57,195 nucleotides of DNA. Origin: Nostoc sp. JL33 (GTDB lineage: Bacteria; Cyanobacteriota; Cyanobacteriia; Cyanobacteriales; Nostocaceae). The position numbers and the translations under genes were made by a program. Below are positions 29,579 through 37,776 of the stretch, in pieces (within the stretch, counting starts at the first letter, position 1; each line of letters begins with the position of its first letter). Below the pieces are notes generated by a model. That model did not search any database and was not told where the DNA came from. It saw only the letters and a program-made list of their open reading frames with translations. The stretch is from the NCBI RefSeq assembly GCF_017114985.1, contig NZ_JABXKP010000015.1:1-57195 (forward strand), read 5' to 3'.

Positions 29579-30364
29579 ATGAAAAAAAACCGATTTTATC
29601 AAGCAGGGTTTCGGCAGCTAAAACCTTGGATTGTGCCGATTGTTCTGATTATTCTTTGGCAATTACTGGTGAAATCTGGCTGGCTTTCTACAAGAGTATT
29701 GCCTGCCCCTTCAGATGTAATACTTGCAGGAGTTCGTTTATCCCGTTCCGGGGAACTATGGCGAAACTTGATTATCAGTACAATCCGGGCTGTGATTGGG
29801 TTCTTGCTAGGAGGTAGTATTGGCTTTGGCTTGGGATTACTTAATGGATTGGCTCGTCCAGCAGAGGAGTATTTGGACACCTCAGTGCAGATGATTCGGA
29901 ATATTCCTCACTTAGCGTTAATTCCACTCGTAATTTTGTGGTTTGGCATTGGCGAAGAAGCTAAGATTTTTCTTGTGGCATTGGGAGTATTCTTTCCCAT
30001 CTATCTCAATACCTTTCACGGAGTTCGCACGGTTGATCCAGAACTGATTGAAATGGCGAAATCCTACGGCTTGCATGGCTGGTCTTTATTTAAGCGAGTC
30101 ATCTTCCCAGGCGCATTGGGTTCAATTATTGTTGGTCTGCGTTATGCCTTGGGAATTATGTGGCTAACCTTGATTGTTGCTGAAACTATCACACTCGACT
30201 CTGGCATTGGCTACATGGCAATGAACGCGCGTGAATTTATGCAAACCGATGTCGTTGTCTTGAGCATTTTGCTTTATGCCTTGTTGGGCAAGTTAGCAGA
30301 TGTCGCTGCCAAAGCTTTAGAAGAAAAATGGTTAAGGTGGGATTCTAACTACCAAGCTGCTTAA
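29579..30364 (+). CDS. ssuC: sulfonate-type ABC transporter permease
   Basis: 261-residue inner-membrane permease with about six membrane helices. The EAA loop, the coupling helix that contacts the ATPase, reads EMAKSYGLHGWSLFKRVIFPGALGSI (about 155-182; key residues E, G, F-P-A-P region). The first span starts at about residue 17 (IVPIVLIILWQLLV). The ATG has AAGGAGC 7 bases upstream. It belongs with the preceding binding protein and the following ATPase. Confidence 0.92.
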   Translation: MKKNRFYQAGFRQLKPWIVPIVLIILWQLLVKSGWLSTRVLPAPSDVILAGVRLSRSGELWRNLIISTIRAVIGFLLGGSIGFGLGLLNGLARPAEEYLDTSVQMIRNIPHLALIPLVILWFGIGEEAKIFLVALGVFFPIYLNTFHGVRTVDPELIEMAKSYGLHGWSLFKRVIFPGALGSIIVGLRYALGIMWLTLIVAETITLDSGIGYMAMNAREFMQTDVVVLSILLYALLGKLADVAAKALEEKWLRWDSNYQAA

Positions 30365-30510
30365 AGTTTATCTGGCTGTAAAAAGGCAAAAGCTTGGAAG
30401 TAAAACTTTAATATTCTTTACTCACTTTTCCATTCTTTCTGGTGTAGCCAGATTATAACAGCTACTTATTATTCAAAATTCTGTTGCAGTTTTTAGAGAG
30501 GTTTGTGAAG

Positions 30511-31296
30511 ATGGCACCCTTACAAGGCGCAGAGGTAAAAGTGATGGGTCTGACAAAGACCTATGGTAGTAATCAGGTGTTGCAGAGTCTCGATTTAGAT
30601 ATAGCACCGGGAGAATTTATTGCGATCGTTGGACGCAGTGGTGGCGGTAAAAGTACACTGCTGCGGATGATAGCTGGGTTTGAAAGTCCGAGTGACGGCG
30701 GAGTTTTAATCGACGGGCAACCATTGCGCGGGCGTAATCGCAATGCGCGAACAATGTTCCAAAATGCCCGCCTCTTGCCGTGGGACAATGTTCTAGGAAA
30801 TGTCGGATTAGGATTGAACAAAAAAGACTGGCGGCAAAAGGCAGAGAAGGCACTAGAGCAAGTAGGTTTAAAAGAACGAGCTAAGGATTGGCCGGCCGTC
30901 CTTTCGGGAGGACAAAAGCAACGGGTGGCACTTGCTAGGGCTTTAGTGAGAGAGCCGCGCTTATTAATGTTAGATGAACCGCTTGGTGCTTTGGATGCCA
31001 TGACTCGCATTGAGATGCAGCGATTAATTGAAAAAATCTGGCATGAACAAAAATTTTCGGCGTTCTTAATTACTCATGATGTGGATGAAGCAGTAACGCT
31101 AGCCGATCGCATCATTCTCCTTGAAGATGGTCGAGTCACAATGGATCAGCGCATATCGCTACCACGTCCTCGCAAACGCAAAGACCCAGAATTCCTCACT
31201 CTAGCAGAAGAAATCTTAGAGCGCGTTATGGGTGATGAAGCAGGTTTAATTAATGGGGAAGAAGAAAAAGTTCAACAGATGGTACAGACTAGTTAA
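30511..31296 (+). CDS. ssuB: sulfonate-type ABC transporter ATP-binding protein
   Basis: 261 residues. Walker A GRSGGGKST (41-49), Q-loop MFQNARLLPW, signature LSGGQKQR, Walker B LLMLDEP and the switch histidine in LITHDVDEA are all intact. The MFQNARLLPWDNV segment is characteristic of the SsuB/TauB/NrtD group. The frame opens at a TTG at 30484; the ATG at 30511 with GAGAGG upstream is the better start. It lies 146 bases after the permease. Confidence 0.94.
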   Translation: MAPLQGAEVKVMGLTKTYGSNQVLQSLDLDIAPGEFIAIVGRSGGGKSTLLRMIAGFESPSDGGVLIDGQPLRGRNRNARTMFQNARLLPWDNVLGNVGLGLNKKDWRQKAEKALEQVGLKERAKDWPAVLSGGQKQRVALARALVREPRLLMLDEPLGALDAMTRIEMQRLIEKIWHEQKFSAFLITHDVDEAVTLADRIILLEDGRVTMDQRISLPRPRKRKDPEFLTLAEEILERVMGDEAGLINGEEEKVQQMVQTS

Positions 31297-31366
31297 GTGA
31301 GGTATTGAAGTAAAAACAGGCCAAGACATTCATTCTTGAGCCAGAAAATTTCCATACTCAAACGCC

Positions 31367-32443
31367 ATGATTAAGCATTCAGACCTAATTATCCGAGAGC
31401 AGATACCTTTAAATGCCGAGCCACCGTTGAAGCTGTTAAGGCAAAACTTTGTAACACCGAAAGAATTATTTTACATCCGCAATCATGGCTCAATTCCGAA
31501 TATTGATCCAGCCGACTATCGTTTGTCTATTAATGGCAGTGTAGGTCAGCCACTGCATTTTTCATTGAATGAAATTCGAGAAAAATTCCCGAAACGTACA
31601 GTTATGGCAACGCTTTACTGCGCTGGCAATCGGCGTGATGAGTTGATCAAAGCCAAGCCGATTGAAGGTGAAGAACCTTGGAGTGCAGGAGCAATTAGCA
31701 ACGCAGTCTGGGGTGGTGTTCCACTTTTTGAGGTACTGCAAGCAGCCAGAATCGAAGCCGATGCCCAACACGTAGCCTTTAGTAGTTTCGATGAAGTTGA
31801 AAAAGAAGGCGAGAAATTCGGCTTTGGGGGTTCTATTCCCATTCAGAAGGCGATGAGTCCAGAGGTTCTCTTAGCCTATGAGATGAACGGTGAGCCTTTA
31901 ACTTCTGAGCATGGCTTCCCACTGCGGGTTGTCGTACCTGGTTATATTGGCGCTCGTAGCGTTAAATGGTTATCGAGCATCACGCTGCAAACTAGCCCTT
32001 CTAGTAATTACTTTCAGCAACATGCTTATAAACTCTTTGCACCAGAGGTTCAATCAAAGACGGCTGATTGGACTAAAGGACAGATGCTAGGGGAGATAAC
32101 CGTGAATTCTGTAATCTGTGATCCATTCGATGGAGAGACAATACTAGCAAACCCGATCTTAATTGAGGGGTATGCGATCGCAACTGGAGATTGCACCATT
32201 AAATACGTCGAGCTATCCACCGATGGAGGGGAAACTTGGATGCAAGTAGAGCTTCAAGAATCACAGCATCCCTGGACTTGGCAATTTTGGCGCAGCCAGA
32301 TAAATCTTAAAAATGCCAATAACCGAGTTATTGTGCGTGCCTGGGATTCTGCTGGTAACACTCAGCCAGAAAATATCAGAACGATTTGGAATTTCAAGGG
32401 ATACATGAATAACTCTTGGCATCAAATTGAGGTGAACAGATAG
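31367..32443 (+). CDS. sulfite-oxidase-like molybdopterin oxidoreductase
   Basis: A 358-residue protein with an Oxidored_molyb domain (about 25-215) and a C-terminal Mo-co dimerisation domain (about 235-350, DGGETWMQVEL). The molybdenum-ligating cysteine is in ATLYCAGNRR (Cys85). The sequence SVKWLSSI and PLRVVVPGYIGARSVKWL match the eukaryotic/bacterial sulfite oxidase core. There is no heme domain and no signal peptide, so the enzyme appears cytoplasmic. It follows ssuB by 70 bases. Oxidising the sulfite released from sulfonates to sulfate would fit the context, but is inferred. Confidence 0.88.
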   Translation: MIKHSDLIIREQIPLNAEPPLKLLRQNFVTPKELFYIRNHGSIPNIDPADYRLSINGSVGQPLHFSLNEIREKFPKRTVMATLYCAGNRRDELIKAKPIEGEEPWSAGAISNAVWGGVPLFEVLQAARIEADAQHVAFSSFDEVEKEGEKFGFGGSIPIQKAMSPEVLLAYEMNGEPLTSEHGFPLRVVVPGYIGARSVKWLSSITLQTSPSSNYFQQHAYKLFAPEVQSKTADWTKGQMLGEITVNSVICDPFDGETILANPILIEGYAIATGDCTIKYVELSTDGGETWMQVELQESQHPWTWQFWRSQINLKNANNRVIVRAWDSAGNTQPENIRTIWNFKGYMNNSWHQIEVNR

Positions 32444-32604
32444 CCTTGAAGAAGAATTCAGAATCTACTCTCGTGGGGGACTTAAACCCGTTTATTCATT
32501 CACCAGTCTCACAGAATTCTCCAATTGAATTCTGGCTCCTGACTCCTGAATTTTGTTTTGTTAAAAATATCTTACGGTAAACCCTATCTAAGTTAAAAGA
32601 ACCT

Positions 32605-33576
32605 ATGAGCCAGTCAAATAGTTCAAAAAATAATGATTCAACTGCCGCCAGCAAGACAACAGCAGCAGAATCTCGTAAGACAAAACAAGCGGCAGCAAAG
32701 ATTACAACTAAGTATGCCGAGGAAATGGCACCTGAAAAAATCGTTGTAGATCAGCCACCGCCTAAACCAGACTATCCTCGCTACCGAGTTCATCCCGGAC
32801 AGCCGATCACCTTGGCTAATTTCGATCCAAATACCTCTGAGGACTACAAGAAAAAGAAGCAGATTGAGGAAGAATTGGAAAAGCAGCGTCAACGGTTGCA
32901 AAATTTACAAGAACGGTTATATGCTGAACACCAACGTAGTTTGCTAATCGTGCTGCAAGCGATGGACACCGGGGGCAAAGATGGTACTATCAAACATGTA
33001 TTCGGTGGTCTGAACCCACAAGGCTGTCAGGTTTGGTCATTCAAAAAGCCTAGCGATGAAGAATTAAGCCATGATTTTCTTTGGCGTTACCACCAACGGG
33101 CACCACAACGCGGGATGGTTAGCATCTTCAATCGCTCTCATTACGAAGATGTGTTAATTGTGCGAGTCAAACAGCTAGTACCGGAGGATATCTGGCGCGA
33201 TCGCTATCAGTTGATTAATGAGTTTGAGCATATGCTGACACTCAACAACATTGCTGTGATCAAGTTTTTCCTTCACATTTCTAAAGACGAACAAAAACGC
33301 CGCTTGGAAAGTCGGCTAGAAGATCCAGATAAGCATTGGAAGTTTTCTAGCAACGACTTAAAAGAGCGGGTGCTGTGGGATGACTACCAAGCGGCTTTTG
33401 AAGACATGATTAACAATTGCTCGACTGCTCATGCTCCCTGGTATGTCATACCTGCAAACAATAAGTGGTATCGTAACTTGGTAGTAGCTCGAACGATCGC
33501 AGATACTTTAGAGGCAATGAACCCGCAATTTCCACCAGCAGAAAAGGGTTTAGAAAATATTGTGGTTCCAGATTAA
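32605..33576 (+). CDS. polyphosphate kinase 2 (PPK2) family protein
   Basis: Transfers phosphate between polyphosphate and nucleotides. After a 50-residue Ser/Thr/Lys/Ala-rich extension, the core holds the Walker A-like MDTGGKDGT (120-128), the Walker B-like FNRSHYEDV, and a lid region with RLEDPDKHWKFSSNDL. The W-x(2)-Y-x(2)-A segment WDDYQAAFEDM and APWYVIPANNKWYRNL are typical of the family. The short single-domain form suggests activity on nucleoside mono- or diphosphates; which one cannot be decided by eye. The N-terminal extension is unusual in length. Confidence 0.88.
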   Translation: MSQSNSSKNNDSTAASKTTAAESRKTKQAAAKITTKYAEEMAPEKIVVDQPPPKPDYPRYRVHPGQPITLANFDPNTSEDYKKKKQIEEELEKQRQRLQNLQERLYAEHQRSLLIVLQAMDTGGKDGTIKHVFGGLNPQGCQVWSFKKPSDEELSHDFLWRYHQRAPQRGMVSIFNRSHYEDVLIVRVKQLVPEDIWRDRYQLINEFEHMLTLNNIAVIKFFLHISKDEQKRRLESRLEDPDKHWKFSSNDLKERVLWDDYQAAFEDMINNCSTAHAPWYVIPANNKWYRNLVVARTIADTLEAMNPQFPPAEKGLENIVVPD

Positions 33577-33672
33577 TCCGACGGGATAGCGGGAGTCGCC
33601 CACGCGATCGCACATTATTATCGTTGGTTATTTAAGCAAACCGCATGTAAGTGCGATCGCCCCGAAGCGCGA

Positions 33673-34368
33673 TCATTGTCTAGCAAAAGCCAAGTCACTT
33701 TCAATTATCTTGGCACCTGTTAAGTTAGCCCCACTCAAATTGCACAAGTGAAAATTTGCCCCTCTTAGGTCTGCTAGTGCTAGATTGGCTCCTCTTAGGT
33801 CTGCATCAGTGAGGTTAACTTCACTTAAACAGGCGCTACTTAGGTTAGCCCCCCTCATATCTGCTAGTTGCAGGTCTGCCCCCTTTAGGTTTGTTCTCAT
33901 TAAGTATGCCTTACTTAGGTCGGCTCCACTTAAATTAGCTTCACTTAGGTCTGCGGCTGTTAAATCAGCTTTACTTAGATTGGCTTGGCTTAGGTCTGCC
34001 CAACTCAACGAGGCATAACTTAGGTTAATTTCACTCAGCTTTACTGATGCAAGTACTGCACACCTCAAATTAGCATTAATAAAATTTCTTTCTCCGATTG
34101 CATAACGGCGTAAAATTTCATCAGTTGTTACTCTGCCTAAAACAGCTTTTGATGCGCCTTGATAACACCATGTAGCTGCTAATATTTTGGCCGCAGTGTT
34201 AACAGCTACCTCATCACATTTAGCTATGATCACACCATTGCAGCCATCCCACTCCCCGTTAAGCATAAAGGCAATTTCACTAGCAGCAGCAATTGAGTCA
34301 AATAGTAAAATAGATTCTTTGTGCCGTTTTAACCAGCTATTCCAACCAATCGAGATAATATTTTTCAT
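33673..34368 (-). CDS. pentapeptide-repeat protein
   Basis: 231 residues. The first 90 residues form a non-repeat domain (SIGWNSWLKRHKESILLFDSI, then VNTAAKILAATWCYQGASKAVLG). From about residue 95 to the end come roughly 25 consecutive A(D/N)Lxx repeats (ADLSQANLSKADLTAADLS pattern), forming a right-handed quadrilateral beta-helix. There is no signal peptide, so it is probably cytoplasmic. The start ATG is at 34368. Function unknown; some cytoplasmic relatives bind gyrase, but nothing here supports that specifically. Confidence 0.88.
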   Translation of the reverse strand: MKNIISIGWNSWLKRHKESILLFDSIAAASEIAFMLNGEWDGCNGVIIAKCDEVAVNTAAKILAATWCYQGASKAVLGRVTTDEILRRYAIGERNFINANLRCAVLASVKLSEINLSYASLSWADLSQANLSKADLTAADLSEANLSGADLSKAYLMRTNLKGADLQLADMRGANLSSACLSEVNLTDADLRGANLALADLRGANFHLCNLSGANLTGAKIIESDLAFARQ

Positions 34369-34408
34369 TTTTATAACTTTTGGCGCGTTAAGTGAGGATT
34401 ACGGCTCT

Positions 34409-34539
34409 AAGGGACTGACAAATAAAAAAATATCCAACTATTTATTGTGGGGTGGGCCGAAAAGCCCGCCCAGTAACCAAAGGCGGGCTTTTCGGCCCAC
34501 CCCACAAGATTGGATAATTTATTTATTGGAAATCCCTAA
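34409..34539. mobile_element. MITE-like palindromic element, copy 1
   Basis: About 131 bp. Ends are imperfect inverted repeats (AAGGGACTGACAAATAAA at the left; GGAAATCCCTAA at the right). The centre is a long palindrome, GTGGGCCGAAAAGCCCGCC against GGCGGGCTTTTCGGCCCAC. A second copy in opposite orientation is at 49679-49806. Confidence 0.85.
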
Positions 34540-34754
34540 CTTCAAGATATTAATAAACTCTGTTTACCTACCTCTGTCTTGAGTTATTTATTCAAAGTTA
34601 GTTGCAGTAGCACAAAAGACTAAGCTTCGTTTTTCAAGACTGCCAGTTGTGACAGAGCGCTGCACAAAGACCTACAACAGTGATGCAGCCCATTTACAGC
34701 GCCCAGTCACAAAGGAGTTACAATCGGCTTAACTACAAATGCAAGAACTAAGTT

Positions 34755-34937
34755 CTAAACAACTGAGTCTGAGCGTTCTATTTGCTGCCGAATCGTATCA
34801 ATAGAAGCATTAACGCCAGCCAGTTTGGACTCTAAATCATCTCGCATCCAAGTCAAGAATTTTAATTTCCGCTCTAAGCCAGCTTTGCGCGAAATGGGTT
34901 CGCTTCCATAACAGGTATTACCCCAAAAAGGAAACAT
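34755..34937 (-). CDS. small coiled-coil protein
   Basis: 60 residues beginning MFPFWGNTCYGSEPISRKAG, then a predicted helix with heptad-like spacing (KLKFLTWMRDDLESKLAGV, NASIDTIRQQIER). The ATG has GAGG 6 bases upstream, and the DNA is not repeat-derived. I associate this pattern with short conserved Nostocales proteins, without a known function. Confidence 0.6.
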   Translation of the reverse strand: MFPFWGNTCYGSEPISRKAGLERKLKFLTWMRDDLESKLAGVNASIDTIRQQIERSDSVV

Positions 34938-35153
34938 AGTTTACCTCTGTATTTAGCTTTTGTAACAGTGCAATATATTGCACTACTACACTACATTATG
35001 ACTAATCACAATCAGACTGGTGTGTGTGACAACCGATCTAAATTGTACGTGCTTAACGAACTTTGCTAAAAGTTATCTATTCAACTGGCATTCGCCATAC
35101 TCTTTCTATTCGCCCTCAATACTGCGTAGGTTTTGCCTAAAAAATAAAAATGT

Positions 35154-35296
35154 GTAGGTTGGGTGTAGACCCGAACGCGAACAGCGTCTCCTTGGCGCAG
35201 CCTCTCGTAGAGAAGAGTTGGGGCTTAAGGCAGGGTAACGCAACCTAAGAGCGGGGTTTGTTGGGTTACGCAAAACCTCAACCCAACCTACGAATA
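35154..35296. repeat. MITE-like element with GTAGGTTGGGT ends
   Basis: Starts GTAGGTTGGGTGTAGAC and ends CAACCCAACCTAC, with GC-rich palindromes and GTTGGGTTACG inside. A related copy is at 44369-44463. The minus-strand 71-codon frame inside it is not a gene. Confidence 0.75.
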
Positions 35297-35315
35297 TTCT
35301 TAACGGAGCAGTATT

Positions 35316-35409
35316 AGACATAGGAGTGAAAAAGAATTGTTTTGACGTAGCAGTGCTACGTCTCTACAAGGGTTCTGGGTAACGTATATTTAATTTCACG
35401 CCTATGTCT
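35316..35409. mobile_element. MITE-like element with AGACATAGG ends, copy 1
   Basis: 94 bp, left end AGACATAGGAGTGAAA, right end TTTCACGCCTATGTCT. It contains the hairpin GACGTAGCAGTGCTACGTC and AAGGGTTCTGGGTAA. A copy in the opposite orientation is at 37522-37602. Confidence 0.85.
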
Positions 35410-35859
35410 ATTGCATTCGCCCTTGAAGAAAAAGTTGAAGTTACGGCAGCACTTCAAATGAAGATAGAAAGATTCTGCCAATTTGGCATTACAAGTCTCT
35501 GTTTTGCAGTTTAAATGAGATATCAAGAGAACGGGACAGCCCAAAGGTTACACGAGCAATGGTTTACCCTATGCCTCAGTAACTCCACAAATCGCCAGTT
35601 GTTGGCCCAACGCTGTAGAATATCTTCTCAGGCAACTTACAGCGCTCGGTCATCGCTTCTTTACAACTGGCTAGCAATTTACTAGAAAACACATAGCAAT
35701 CTATCTACTGGTTAGATTTGGCAGACATCCCTGCTGGCATATTTCCTCGCTTGAATCAAAAAACATGGCATGAGCCCTATCACGCACCATGTTATATAGG
35801 GGTGCGTGATCGCAAAGCCGTAACAACACCCTACTTAAGTTTTACTTTATAAATGGTCT
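35410..35859. other. intergenic region
   Basis: 450 bases with no convincing gene; the minus-strand 62-codon frame overlaps the miniature element. A short hairpin-like GGGTGCGTGATCGCA segment is at about 35800. I see nothing else. Confidence 0.4.
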
Positions 35860-36711
35860 CTAAGGCAGAATAGTATGACGGGACAATTGCTGATTTGCCT
35901 TTACAAGGCTAGTAAACTCTTGCAAAGTTTTCTGATACTTTTCTTCAGCTACCCAGAATAAATCATTATGATTTGCCTTTTCAACCCACAAATAAAGTTT
36001 TGGGGATATTGCAGCATTGAACAACTTTTCCCCATGAGCAAAAGGAATGATATCATCCGCTTTTCCATGAATCACTAATATCGGACATTTTACTTTTTTG
36101 ATATTATCCAGATTGGGAAATTTATCAAAAGGTAAAATCCGAAAAGGTACTATTACTTGAAAAGCAGAAATAAACGAACTTTCAATAATTAAACCAGCTA
36201 CCGGTTTTCGCATTGCTAAGTTTACCGCAGAACTACCGCCAACTGAACGCCCCAAAACTATAATTCTTTCAGGTGATATTTTTAAAGTTTGGGTCAAATA
36301 ATTGTAAGCGCTATCAATATCTTCATATGCGTGACTTTCTGTCGGCTTTCCTTCACTTGTACCATAACCACGATAATCATAAGCAAAGACACTAAAACCC
36401 CATGCGTGTAATTTTTCTAGGAGCTGTTTGATATCTCCTAAATCTTCGGAATTACCATGAGAATAAAGAATCGTATATTTAGCTTTATTGTTCAATAAGT
36501 ATGTAGCTGATATCTTCGTATTTTTCCCACTTATTAACTTAATAATTTCTGGATTATCTTGATAGCTAGAAGGTTGAGACAGAAAAATCATGCTATCTGC
36601 TCGGAAATATACATATCCACTAAAAAATATATAGATAAATATTAAAGATTTAACCAGCCGTTGCCAAGTAAAATCACCAATTAGCAGTTTTAAAACTTCC
36701 TGTTTTTCCAT
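35860..36711 (-). CDS. alpha/beta hydrolase (Bem46/ABHD17-like), membrane-anchored
   Basis: 283 residues. A membrane span near the N-terminus (about 19-36, KSLIFIYIFFSGYVYF) is followed by a hydrolase domain with YSHGNSEDLG (oxyanion region), the nucleophile elbow GRSVGGSS (Ser156), an acid at DD (219-220) and the histidine in NHNDLFW (His248). The arrangement matches serine hydrolases that act on lipids or acyl-proteins. The substrate is unknown. The ATG at 36711 begins a basic-hydrophobic N-terminus suitable for a membrane anchor. Confidence 0.88.
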   Translation of the reverse strand: MEKQEVLKLLIGDFTWQRLVKSLIFIYIFFSGYVYFRADSMIFLSQPSSYQDNPEIIKLISGKNTKISATYLLNNKAKYTILYSHGNSEDLGDIKQLLEKLHAWGFSVFAYDYRGYGTSEGKPTESHAYEDIDSAYNYLTQTLKISPERIIVLGRSVGGSSAVNLAMRKPVAGLIIESSFISAFQVIVPFRILPFDKFPNLDNIKKVKCPILVIHGKADDIIPFAHGEKLFNAAISPKLYLWVEKANHNDLFWVAEEKYQKTLQEFTSLVKANQQLSRHTILP

Positions 36712-37155
36712 GAGATTTTATTGATATGGTAAAGCTTTATCAAGAATAAAGGTGTTAGTCGTCAGAATGAAGTTGGGTATTGTATACGAATGGTGGATGA
36801 AGAAATGGGTTTAAGACAGCAGGTTGTAAGTCATTAAGTAACAATATTTTGATCTAAGTAGGTAAGTGGGAATATTTATAACTATGTTAAGAAAAGAAAT
36901 TTTAATTGTAGGGTGCGTTAGTAACGCACCTTGAATTATGGATGGTGCCGTACTCTTGTCTAACACACCCTACGTTAATTTATATTTGTTTACATCCATT
37001 AAAATTTTCTTGCCGACTTACTTATAGCCAATGTGATTAGGAAACGCTATATAAAGGTCAAAAAAAATAATTATCGTTTGTTTTAGCGATCGCACAACGA
37101 TCATCAACAATGTATCTTTTAGCATATCAACGGCGAGGTGTTGCCTTGGTAAGGA
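36712..37155. repeat. intergenic region with inverted-repeat element
   Basis: GTAGGGTGCGTTAGTAACGC (about 36908-36927) and CTAACACACCCTAC (about 36960-36973) are the ends of a short element. A stretch at about 36853-36890 (AAGTAGGTAAGTGGGAATAT) is repeated near 39114 after hisD. Confidence 0.65.
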
Positions 37156-37422
37156 CTATTTTGATTTTCGTGCCGATTTGGGTGGTGTTCGGTGTGCGCC
37201 AAAATACTTCTCACTGCGATAGCGCAGCCACACCCGCAACACTTGCGGAATCTGCTCTTTTTGTTCCTTGGTCAGTGTATTGTAAAGGAAGATTGCGCGA
37301 TCGCGCTCACCCCGACAGGCAGCGTTGTTATGAGCATCCCAATAGCTGCGGGCTACTCGAATCCGCCGACACACTTCTTTAATCAGCGCTTCTGGTGTGA
37401 GTGGAGGTTCTTGCTTTGCCAT
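37156..37422 (-). CDS. conserved small basic protein
   Basis: 88 residues beginning MAKQEPPLTPEALIKEVCRR. It is helical, with ARSYWDAHNNAACRGERDRAIFLYNTLT, then VLRVWLRYRSEKYFGAHRTPP, and a Lys/Ser tail. A TTG at 37428 adds two residues; the ATG at 37422 is the natural start. I recall close relatives in filamentous cyanobacteria without a known function. The pattern is too regular to be accidental. Confidence 0.75.
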   Translation of the reverse strand: MAKQEPPLTPEALIKEVCRRIRVARSYWDAHNNAACRGERDRAIFLYNTLTKEQKEQIPQVLRVWLRYRSEKYFGAHRTPPKSARKSK

Positions 37423-37521
37423 ACTCAAATGCGATAAATTTCTAATGCCATCCTAACGAGTCAGACTCATTCTCACAATCGCAACCCAAACAAGTCAAAC
37501 TCGCAAATCGATATCAAAAAT

Positions 37522-37602
37522 AGACATAGGCGTGAAATTAAATATGCCTTACCCAGAACCCTTGTAGAGACGTAGCACTGCTACGTCTCTACTCCTATGT
37601 CT
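37522..37602. mobile_element. MITE-like element with AGACATAGG ends, copy 2
   Basis: 81 bp, in the opposite orientation to the copy at 35316. It starts AGACATAGGCGTGAAATTAA, contains TTACCCAGAACCCTT and GTAGCACTGCTAC, and ends CTCCTATGTCT. The two copies bracket the hydrolase and the small basic protein gene. Confidence 0.85.
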
Positions 37603-37660
37603 AAACATTCTGATTTATTGTTATTCATTACTAACACCATTGCACTTATGAACAGATGTT

Positions 37661-37708
37661 GAGTATTACAGGCTGATATTTATTTGGGAATACTTTTATA
37701 GGAGTGAT
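37661..37708 (+). repeat. 48-bp repeat upstream of hisD
   Basis: A 48-bp segment starting GAGTATTACAGGCTG and ending ATAGGAGTGAT, matched at 44 of 48 positions by 39345-39392 upstream of the nuclease-like gene. All four differences are transitions. Confidence 0.85.
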
Positions 37709-37776
37709 AATTTTTTTAACCCGTCGAACTCATGTGTAAACTAATTAGAGAACTCACCCCTTGCAAGGTACTGTTT

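Noticed and set aside
37110..37437. Plus-strand frames of 90 and 81 codons
   Set aside because: Antisense shadows of the conserved small basic protein gene on the minus strand.
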